A DNA stretch of 5,089 bases, from positions 1 to 5,089 of the forward strand of contig CAMWNY010000226.1 in assembly GCA_947175775.1 (NCBI GenBank). Direction: 5' to 3'. The notes beneath the pieces are model-generated. The model was not told the origin of the DNA and searched no databases. It worked only from the letters and a program-made list of their open reading frames with translations. Below, piece by piece: positions 1 to 5,089 of the stretch; positions within the stretch are counted from its first letter, which is position 1, and each line of letters begins with the position of its first letter. A program made the position numbers and the translations under genes. Source of the DNA: an uncultured Lachnospiraceae bacterium. Lineage in GTDB: Bacteria > Bacillota > Clostridia > Lachnospirales > Lachnospiraceae.

Positions 1-2
1 GA

Positions 3-8
3 TATAAT
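3..8 (+). promoter_or_regulatory. Candidate -10 box of the carAB promoter
   Basis: A perfect TATAAT lies 28 bases before the proposed carA start. A sigma-A type start site would fall near positions 14-16, giving a leader of only about 20 bases that ends in the Shine-Dalgarno. The -35 element would lie outside the window, so the promoter is not proven. If it is real, there is no room downstream of it for a PyrR-type or arginine-responsive attenuator, and control would have to act at or upstream of the promoter. Confidence 0.4.
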
Positions 9-22
9 TAGTCGATTATGCG

Positions 23-30
23 AAAGGAAG
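23..30 (+). promoter_or_regulatory. Ribosome binding site deciding the carA start
   Basis: AAAGGAAG is the only good Shine-Dalgarno match near the beginning of carA. Its AGGA core ends 8 bases before the CTG at 37, which is normal spacing. The TTG at 55, the first conventional start codon in the frame, is preceded by GCGTTTTTAATA and has no such site. The site therefore supports initiation at 37. Confidence 0.65.
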
Positions 31-36
31 TGCGAA

Positions 37-1218
37 CTGAAGGCGTTTTTAATATTGGAAGACGGCACCGTGTTTGAGGGAATTCAGATTGGTGCGGACA
101 AAGAAGTAATCAGTGAAATCGTTTTTAATACGTCTATGGCAGGGTATTTGGAAGTGCTGACGGACCCGTCATATGCAGGTCAGGCGGTGTGTATGACGTA
201 TCCGTTAATCGGCAATTACGGGATTTGTAAGGACGATATGGAGTCTTCAAAACCATATCCTGACGGTTTCATTGTCAGAGAATTATCTAGGAATTTCAGC
301 AATTTCAGAGCAGATGTTTCCATTCAACAGTTTTTAGAAGAAAACAGTATACCAGGCATTGCCGGCATTGACACAAGGGCGCTTGTGAAAATTCTGCGCG
401 AAAAAGGCACAATGAACGGCATGATTACGGCGAACGAGGCGTTTGATTTGGATGACGTTTTGCCAAAACTCAAGGCATATACAACGGGAAAGGTGGTTGA
501 ACAGGTTACCTGTCCAAAAAAATATGAAGTAAAAGGCGCACGGCGCCTGTCGGAAAACGGTGCGCTTTCTGGCAGCGCAAAATTTTCGGCTGTGGATTAT
601 GAAGCGGGAAAACGCGAGAAAAAGCCTTCGCTGGTCACAAAATTAAACGGTGCAGGTTTGAAGGTTGCGCTGCTGGATTTTGGTACAAAAAAGAATATCG
701 CCTGCTCTTTGGCGCAGAGAGGCTGCGACGTGACAGTCTATCCTGCCGCGACGCCGGCAGCAGAAATCATCGCGTCCAATCCAAACGGAATAATGCTTTC
801 GAATGGACCGGGCGACCCGAAGGAGTGCACTTCCATGATTACGGAGATAAAAAAGCTCTACGACACGGACATTCCGATTTTCGCGATTTGTCTTGGGCAT
901 CAGCTTATGGCGCTTGCAACGGGGGCGGATACATACAAAATGAAGTACGGACACAGAGGCGGCAACCACCCTGTTAAGGATTTAACGACCGGAAGGGTTT
1001 ACATTTCGTCGCAGAACCACGGGTATGTGGTGGATACGGACAAGCTTGACCCGAAGGTTGCAACGCCGGCGTTTATCAATGTCAATGACGGAACAAACGA
1101 GGGATTAAACTATACGGGGAAAAATATTTTTACCGTGCAGTTTCACCCGGAGGCGTGCTGCGGTCCGCAGGACTCAGGGTATCTGTTTGACCGCTTTATA
1201 GAAATGATGAAGAAATGA
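37..1218 (+). CDS. carA: Carbamoyl-phosphate synthase small (glutaminase) subunit CarA
   Basis: CarA hydrolyses glutamine and feeds ammonia to CarB for cytoplasmic carbamoyl-phosphate synthesis. With the CTG start it has 393 residues and begins MKAFLILEDGTVFEG, the usual CarA N-terminus; a TTG start at 55 would give 387 residues and lose the first conserved strand. Residues 1 to about 160 are the N-terminal small-chain domain, with FNTSMAGYLEVLTDPSYAGQ near 30-50. The class I glutamine amidotransferase domain runs from about 208 (KVALLDFG), with SNGPGDP at 255-261, the nucleophile Cys285 in AICLGHQ, QNHG near 326-329, and His370 and Glu372 in FHPEA completing the triad. All catalytic residues are present. 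The linker at about 167-205 is longer than I expect for the family and looks inserted. The stop lies 16 bases before carB, whose own Shine-Dalgarno begins just after it. Identity is very secure; the exact start is less so. Confidence 0.97.
   Translation: MKAFLILEDGTVFEGIQIGADKEVISEIVFNTSMAGYLEVLTDPSYAGQAVCMTYPLIGNYGICKDDMESSKPYPDGFIVRELSRNFSNFRADVSIQQFLEENSIPGIAGIDTRALVKILREKGTMNGMITANEAFDLDDVLPKLKAYTTGKVVEQVTCPKKYEVKGARRLSENGALSGSAKFSAVDYEAGKREKKPSLVTKLNGAGLKVALLDFGTKKNIACSLAQRGCDVTVYPAATPAAEIIASNPNGIMLSNGPGDPKECTSMITEIKKLYDTDIPIFAICLGHQLMALATGADTYKMKYGHRGGNHPVKDLTTGRVYISSQNHGYVVDTDKLDPKVATPAFINVNDGTNEGLNYTGKNIFTVQFHPEACCGPQDSGYLFDRFIEMMKK
535..648 (+). other. Likely in-frame inserted segment in the CarA interdomain linker
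   Basis: This stretch encodes about 38 residues, including RRLSENGALSGSAKFSAVDY and GKREKKPSL. It sits between the N-terminal domain, ending near KKYEVKG, and the amidotransferase domain, starting GLKVALLDFG. Imperfect 10-base direct repeats AAAAGGCGCA (531-540) and AAACGGTGCA (645-654) stand exactly 114 bases apart. Removing one period rejoins the flanks as YEVKGAGLKVALLDFG, which reads like a normal Gram-positive CarA linker. Its left end is dense in palindromes. That it is an insertion is inferred from family knowledge; whether it is a mobile repeat is unknown. Confidence 0.5.
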
Positions 1219-1219
1219 T

Positions 1220-1227
1220 GGAGGTGA
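1220..1227 (+). promoter_or_regulatory. Strong ribosome binding site of carB
   Basis: GGAGGTGA is a near-perfect anti-16S match ending 7 bases before the carB ATG. It begins one base after the carA TGA, so carB initiates on its own rather than by overlap, though ribosomes ending carA would be delivered right at it. Confidence 0.85.
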
Positions 1228-1234
1228 CGAAGGA

Positions 1235-4200
1235 ATGCCGAAAAATCCGAATGTAAAAAAAGTAATGGTTATCGGTTCCGGTCCGATTGTAATCGGTCAG
1301 GCTGCCGAGTTTGACTATGCGGGAACGCAGGCATGCCGTTCTTTAAAAGAAGAGGGCGTGGAGGTTGTCCTGGTCAACTCTAATCCTGCCACGATTATGA
1401 CGGACAGGGACATCGAGGAGAAGGTGTATATCGAGCCTTTGACGGTTAAGGTTTTGGAACAGATTATCGAGAAAGAACAGCCCGACTCCATTTTGCCGAC
1501 GCTTGGCGGACAGGCGGGATTAAATCTCGGAATGGAGCTTGAGGAGAGCGGCTTTTTGGCGTCGCACAATGTGAAGCTTTTGGGCACGACTGCCGCTACG
1601 ATTAAGAAGGCGGAGGACAGGCAGGAATTTAAGGATACAATGGAGAAAATCGGTGAGCCGTGCGCGGCGTCCCTTGTCGTGGAAAACGTGGAGGACGGCG
1701 TTGCATTTACCAATACAATCGGCTATCCGGTTGTACTGCGTCCCGCCTATACGCTTGGCGGAAGCGGCGGCGGCATTGCGCACAATCAGGTGGAATTGGA
1801 AGAAATCCTTGAAAATGGCTTGCGGCTTTCGCGTGTGGGACAGGTGCTTGTGGAGCGCTGTATCGCGGGCTGGAAAGAGATTGAATATGAAGTAATGCGT
1901 GACAGTGCGGGGAACTGCATTACCGTATGTAATATGGAAAATATTGACCCCGTCGGCGTGCACACGGGCGACAGCATTGTGGTTGCGCCTTCGCAGACGC
2001 TTAGCGACAAGGAGTATCAGATGCTTCGGACTTCCGCGCTCAACATTATTTCGGAGCTGAATATTACGGGCGGCTGTAACGTGCAGTTTGCGCTTCACCC
2101 GACAAGCTTTGAATACTGCGTGATTGAAGTCAATCCCAGGGTGAGCCGTTCGTCCGCGCTTGCGTCGAAGGCGACGGGCTATCCGATTGCAAAGGTTGCC
2201 GCAAAGATTGCACTTGGATATACGCTTGACGAAATTCAAAACGCGATTACCGGAAAGACGTATGCAAGCTTTGAGCCCACACTTGATTATTGTGTGGTAA
2301 AAATGCCGAGGCTGCCGTTTGACAAATTTATCACGGCAAAGCGGACGCTGACTACGCAGATGAAGGCGACAGGCGAGGTTATGAGTATCTGCACCAACTT
2401 TGAGGGCGCGCTGATGAAGGCTATCCGTTCGCTGGAGCAGCATGTGGACTGTTTAAGAAGTTATGACTTTTCAGACCTTGATAAAGAAGCGCTTTTAAAA
2501 CGTCTCGCAAGGGTGGATGACCAGCGCATTTATGTGATTGCGGAGGCGCTGCGCAAAGGCATCGACTATGATACGGTTTATGAAATTACGGGAGTGGACC
2601 GTTGGTTTATTGATAAAATTGCTATTCTTGTTGAAATGGAGCACGCATTGGAAACACAGCCGCTTACGGCAGCGCTTTTAAAAGAAGCAAAGCGCATGGA
2701 ATTTCCCGACAATGTGATTGCAAGACTGACGGGAAGGGGCGAAGAAGAAATCAAAAAAATGCGTTACGACAACAATATCGTTGCGGCGTTTAAAATGGGT
2801 GACACCTGTGCGGCGGAGTTTGAGGCAAGCACGCCTTACTATTATTCGTGCTTTGACGGCGTGAATGAAGCGGTGGAGACCAATCCGCCCAAGAAGGTAT
2901 TGGTGCTTGGTTCCGGTCCAATCCGCATCGGACAGGGGATTGAATTTGATTACTGTTCGGTTCATGCGACATGGGCATTTGCCAAGGCAGGCTATGAGAC
3001 GGTGATTATCAACAACAATCCCGAGACGGTGAGTACGGATTTTGACATTGCGGACAAGCTCTATTTTGAACCGCTCACGCCGGAGGATGTGGAGAATATC
3101 GTAAGGCTGGAAAAGCCGGACGGCGCGGTGGTGCAGTTTGGCGGACAGACGGCGATTAAGCTGACGGAAAGCCTGATGAAGATGGGCGTTGCGATTTTGG
3201 GCACAAAGGCGGAGGATGTTGACGCGGCGGAGGACAGAGAGCTGTTTGACCGGATTTTGGAGGAAACAGAAATTCCGCGCGCGGCGGGCGGTACGGTCTA
3301 TACTGCCGAGGAGGCGAAGGCGGTTGCGAACCGTTTGGGTTATCCGGTGCTGGTGCGCCCTTCGTATGTGCTTGGCGGACAGGGGATGCAGATTGCCATT
3401 TCCGACGAGGAAATTGAGGAGTTTATGGCGGTCATTAACCGGATTGCGCAGGACCATCCGATTCTTGTGGATAAATATCTTCAGGGAAAGGAGCTTGAGG
3501 TGGATGCGGTGTGTGACGGTACGGATATTTTAATTCCGGGAATTATGGAGCATATTGAGAGAACGGGTGTTCATTCCGGCGATTCAATTTCCGTTTATCC
3601 GGCGCATACAGTGAGCGATACGATTAAGGAGACGATTGCGGAATACACGAGGCGGCTTGCGAAGGCACTCCATGTAAAGGGATTGATTAACATTCAGTTT
3701 ATCGCGGTCGGAGAGGATGTTTACGTGATTGAGGTCAATCCGCGTTCGTCAAGAACCGTGCCGTATATCAGCAAAGTAACGGGCATTCCGATTGTGGACC
3801 TTGCAACGGAGGTGATTCTCGGGAAAACGATTCAAGAGCTTGGCTATGAGCCGGGACTGCAAAAAGAAGCGGATTATGTGGCAGTGAAAATGCCGGTGTT
3901 CTCGTTTGAGAAAATCAGGGGTGCGGAGATTAGTCTCGGACCGGAAATGAAATCGACGGGCGAGTGTCTCGGCATTGCAAAGACTTTTAACGAAGCGATT
4001 TATAAAGCATTTTTGGGCGCAGGTATTGATTTGCCAAAGCACAGGCAGATGATTATCACGGTAAAGGATGCCGATAAAGGCGAGGCGATTGAGGTCGGAC
4101 GGCGTTTTGAGAAGCTTGGCTACAAGATTTATGCGACAAGGAGCACGGCAAAGGCGTTGAATGACGCAGGTGTGAAGGCGCGCAAGGTCAACAAAATCAG

Positions 4201-4432
4201 TCAGGAGTCGCCGACCGTTATGGACTTGATTTTAGGACACCGCATTGACCTTGTGATTGATACGCCGACGCAGGGGCGCGATAAGTCGAGGGACGGATTC
4301 CTAATCCGCAGAACGTCGATTGAGACGGGTGTGAATTGTCTGACGTCGCTTGACACGGCGAAGGCATTGGCGACGAGCTTGGAGAATAAAAACGATAATC
4401 CGCTGACACTTGTCAATATTGCGGAATTGTAA
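1235..4432 (+). CDS. carB: Carbamoyl-phosphate synthase large (synthetase) subunit CarB
   Basis: CarB makes carbamoyl phosphate from bicarbonate, CarA-derived ammonia and two ATP, in the cytoplasm, for arginine and pyrimidine synthesis. It has 1065 residues (E. coli 1073) and is complete. The two halves are the known internal duplication: VMVIGSGPIVIGQAAEFDYAG at 11-30 matches VLVLGSGPIRIGQGIEFDY at 555-573. The first ATP-grasp (carboxyphosphate) half shows Arg129, Arg169, Glu215, His243, Gln284, Glu298 and Asn300; an oligomerisation region spans about 400-550. The second (carbamoyl phosphate) half shows Arg668, Arg708, Gln821, Glu833 and Asn835. The MGS-like allosteric domain starts near 937, with Lys948, Thr968, Thr971 and Lys987 aligning by eye with the E. 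coli nucleotide-site residues, but Asp1009 stands where E. coli has Asn1015. The ornithine-site region reads VKMPVFSF instead of E. coli VKEVVLPF. The ATG start is fixed by GGAGGTGA 7 bases upstream. It is almost certainly co-transcribed with carA. Confidence 0.98.
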   Translation: MPKNPNVKKVMVIGSGPIVIGQAAEFDYAGTQACRSLKEEGVEVVLVNSNPATIMTDRDIEEKVYIEPLTVKVLEQIIEKEQPDSILPTLGGQAGLNLGMELEESGFLASHNVKLLGTTAATIKKAEDRQEFKDTMEKIGEPCAASLVVENVEDGVAFTNTIGYPVVLRPAYTLGGSGGGIAHNQVELEEILENGLRLSRVGQVLVERCIAGWKEIEYEVMRDSAGNCITVCNMENIDPVGVHTGDSIVVAPSQTLSDKEYQMLRTSALNIISELNITGGCNVQFALHPTSFEYCVIEVNPRVSRSSALASKATGYPIAKVAAKIALGYTLDEIQNAITGKTYASFEPTLDYCVVKMPRLPFDKFITAKRTLTTQMKATGEVMSICTNFEGALMKAIRSLEQHVDCLRSYDFSDLDKEALLKRLARVDDQRIYVIAEALRKGIDYDTVYEITGVDRWFIDKIAILVEMEHALETQPLTAALLKEAKRMEFPDNVIARLTGRGEEEIKKMRYDNNIVAAFKMGDTCAAEFEASTPYYYSCFDGVNEAVETNPPKKVLVLGSGPIRIGQGIEFDYCSVHATWAFAKAGYETVIINNNPETVSTDFDIADKLYFEPLTPEDVENIVRLEKPDGAVVQFGGQTAIKLTESLMKMGVAILGTKAEDVDAAEDRELFDRILEETEIPRAAGGTVYTAEEAKAVANRLGYPVLVRPSYVLGGQGMQIAISDEEIEEFMAVINRIAQDHPILVDKYLQGKELEVDAVCDGTDILIPGIMEHIERTGVHSGDSISVYPAHTVSDTIKETIAEYTRRLAKALHVKGLINIQFIAVGEDVYVIEVNPRSSRTVPYISKVTGIPIVDLATEVILGKTIQELGYEPGLQKEADYVAVKMPVFSFEKIRGAEISLGPEMKSTGECLGIAKTFNEAIYKAFLGAGIDLPKHRQMIITVKDADKGEAIEVGRRFEKLGYKIYATRSTAKALNDAGVKARKVNKISQESPTVMDLILGHRIDLVIDTPTQGRDKSRDGFLIRRTSIETGVNCLTSLDTAKALATSLENKNDNPLTLVNIAEL

Positions 4433-4448
4433 AAGAGTGTGATATACT
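4419..4448 (+). promoter_or_regulatory. Weak candidate promoter at the 3' end of carB
   Basis: TGATATACT (4440-4448) fits an extended -10 element (TGn followed by TATACT). A poor -35, TTGCGG at 4419-4424, lies 18 bases before it, inside the last carB codons. It could serve queH, but the strong hairpin at 4459-4514 would be the first thing transcribed, which argues against simple use. Confidence is low. Confidence 0.2.
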
Positions 4449-4459
4449 ATCATATAGTA
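4445..4459. repeat. 15-base AT-rich dyad next to the carB stop
   Basis: TACTAT-CAT-ATAGTA is a perfect 6-base inverted repeat with a 3-base spacer. It overlaps the TATACT box at 4443-4448 and abuts the outer arm of the following hairpin. It could be an operator for a dimeric regulator or simply AT-rich chance symmetry; its hairpin would be weak. Confidence 0.3.
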
Positions 4460-4517
4460 GAAACTCCCTTCCGTATTGGGACGGAATTCCGTACTGATAC
4501 GGAACGGAGTTTCTTTT
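4459..4517 (+). terminator. Probable rho-independent terminator of carAB with nested palindromes
   Basis: The outer arms AGAAACTCC (4459-4467) and GGAGTTTCT (4506-4514) pair perfectly and are followed by TTT to 4517. After one C/C mismatch, TTCCGTAT (4469-4476) pairs with ATACGGAA (4497-4504). Two G-U pairs, one G-C pair, a mismatch and ACGG/CCGT then close an AATT loop. The structure begins 26 bases after the carB stop and its only T-run is on the + side, so it would terminate carAB. The T-run is short and broken by a C, so efficiency is uncertain. The inner part can also fold as two small hairpins, so the element could instead be a dispersed palindromic repeat. Confidence 0.65.
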
Positions 4518-4523
4518 GTAAAT

Positions 4524-4537
4524 GGAAGCCGGAAGCC
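4524..4537 (+). repeat. Tandem GGAAGCC duplication before queH
   Basis: GGAAGCC occurs twice back to back at 4524-4530 and 4531-4537, followed by GGC so that GCCGGC is palindromic. It lies between the hairpin and the queH Shine-Dalgarno. No function can be assigned, and a repeat this short may be chance. Confidence 0.3.
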
Positions 4538-4563
4538 GGCAATTGTAAGGGGATGGGGAAACC

Positions 4564-5089
4564 GTGGAAAATGCAAGGAATTTTCAAAAGGAACTGGATA
4601 AGCTGCTGGACGGCATGGTCAAAAATCAGGAAGCAGGAAAGCGTCTTTTTCTGCATAGCTGCTGTGCACCTTGCAGCAGTTATGTGTTGGAGTATCTCAG
4701 AACATATTTTCGAACAACGATTTTCTACTATAACCCGAATATTTCTTTTGAGACGGAGTACCAAAAGCGTGTCGCGGAGCAGAAGCGCCTGATTAACGCA
4801 TATAATGCGCAGGAAACAGGGTACCCTATAGACATCGTGGAAGGTGATTATGAGCCGCAGCGGTTCTACGACATGGCGAAGGGCTTGGAGGACTGCCCCG
4901 AGGGCGGCGAGCGGTGTTTTCTGTGCTATGAGCTGCGCCTTCGGCGCACGGCGGAATTGGCGAAAGCGGGCGGGTACGATTATTTTTGTACAACGCTTTC
5001 GATTAGTCCGTTGAAAAATGCGAAGAAATTAAATGAGATTGGTGAGCAGCTTGCGGACGAATACCAGGTGCCGTGGCTTGCGTCGGATT
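4564..5089 (+). CDS. queH: Epoxyqueuosine reductase QueH, C-terminus beyond the window
   Basis: QueH (former DUF208) reduces epoxyqueuosine to queuosine at the wobble base of tRNAs, the last step of queuosine synthesis, replacing the unrelated cobalamin enzyme QueG. It is a cytoplasmic metalloenzyme with an iron-sulfur cluster. The reading frame is open for 175 codons plus one base to the window edge, so the C-terminus is missing. Visible hallmarks are LFLHSCCAPCSSYVLEYL at about 28-45 with Cys33, Cys34 and Cys37; FYYNPNI at 54-60; the EYQKRVAEQKRLI helix at 65-77; Cys111, Cys118 and Cys121 in the C-P-E-G-G-E-R-C-x-x-C pattern; and LSISPLKN at 145-152. GTG 4564 is the first start after the in-frame TAA at 4546, preceded by AAGGGG (4547-4552, spacing 11) and GGGG (4555-4558, spacing 5). 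ATG 4615 would drop an N-terminal FQKELDKLL helix that I associate with the family. It has no pathway link with carAB, and the preceding hairpin suggests separate transcription or limited read-through. Confidence 0.93.
   Translation, partial: MENARNFQKELDKLLDGMVKNQEAGKRLFLHSCCAPCSSYVLEYLRTYFRTTIFYYNPNISFETEYQKRVAEQKRLINAYNAQETGYPIDIVEGDYEPQRFYDMAKGLEDCPEGGERCFLCYELRLRRTAELAKAGGYDYFCTTLSISPLKNAKKLNEIGEQLADEYQVPWLASD

Noticed and set aside
1..36. PyrR-binding attenuator or riboswitch upstream of carA
   Set aside because: Only 36 bases are present and no anti-terminator or terminator stem is visible. An element upstream of the window cannot be judged.
55..57. TTG 55 as the carA start
   Set aside because: It has no Shine-Dalgarno and would cut off the conserved MKAFLI start that is visible in frame from 37.
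1520..2443. Open frame of 307 codons on the minus strand inside carB
   Set aside because: It is wholly antisense to unambiguous CarB coding sequence, has a low-complexity Arg/His/Asn-rich translation and no recognisable motif. It is a codon-bias shadow.
2678..3457. Open frame of 259 codons on the minus strand inside carB
   Set aside because: Same situation: antisense to the CarB second half, with an Arg/His-rich translation lacking any family signature.
4522..4548. Eight-codon frame (ATG 4522 to TAA 4548) as a leader peptide for queH
   Set aside because: It has no Shine-Dalgarno and lies over the GGAAGCC duplication. Its composition gives no sign of attenuation.
4450..4764. Minus-strand frames over the carB-queH gap (4450-4764 and 4301-4576)
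   Set aside because: They read the same palindrome and the antisense of carB or queH, and show no conserved protein features.
4439..4792. Plus-strand frame of 117 codons starting just after carB
   Set aside because: It runs through the hairpin and then overlaps queH in another frame. Its ATG lies 8 bases after the carB stop region without a Shine-Dalgarno. Its repeated wording (TPFRIGTEFRTDTERSF) is only the translated palindrome.
1..5089. A defence, mobile or otherwise undescribed multi-gene system, CRISPR array, tRNA or rRNA
   Set aside because: The window is almost fully occupied by carA, carB and queH. I saw no spaced repeats, transposase, integrase or RNA gene.

Overview
The window is an ordinary bacterial housekeeping region. 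It holds the arginine/pyrimidine carbamoyl-phosphate synthetase pair carA-carB, then a gene for the queuosine enzyme QueH that is cut by the right edge. All three genes are on the + strand. The base composition is moderate, Shine-Dalgarno sequences are purine-rich, and the protein wording (for example GNYGICKDD and HRGGNHPVKD in CarA, VKMPVFSFEK in CarB, HSCCAPCSSYVLEY in QueH) suggests a Clostridia member, most like Lachnospiraceae. The organism call is an inference from remembered family sequences, not a search.

Layout: positions 1-36 hold a perfect TATAAT box and a Shine-Dalgarno for carA. carA (37-1218) encodes the glutamine-hydrolysing small subunit and appears to start at a rare CTG codon. 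carB (1235-4432) follows after 16 bases with its own strong GGAGGTGA and encodes the full-length 1065-residue synthetase subunit. A 131-base gap (4433-4563) carries a promoter-like box with a dyad, then a 56-base nested hairpin that is probably the carAB terminator. queH starts at GTG 4564 and is still open at 5089, so 175 codons are visible.

CarA takes ammonia from glutamine and passes it to CarB. CarB uses bicarbonate and two ATP to make carbamoyl phosphate for arginine and pyrimidine synthesis. QueH acts in an unrelated pathway, reducing epoxyqueuosine to queuosine in tRNA. The hairpin between carB and queH argues that they are not simply one operon.

I found no undescribed multi-gene system. 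The points most worth a second look are an in-frame segment of about 114 bases in the CarA interdomain linker, flanked by near-identical 10-base repeats and rich in palindromes; the CTG start of carA; and the nested palindrome after carB.
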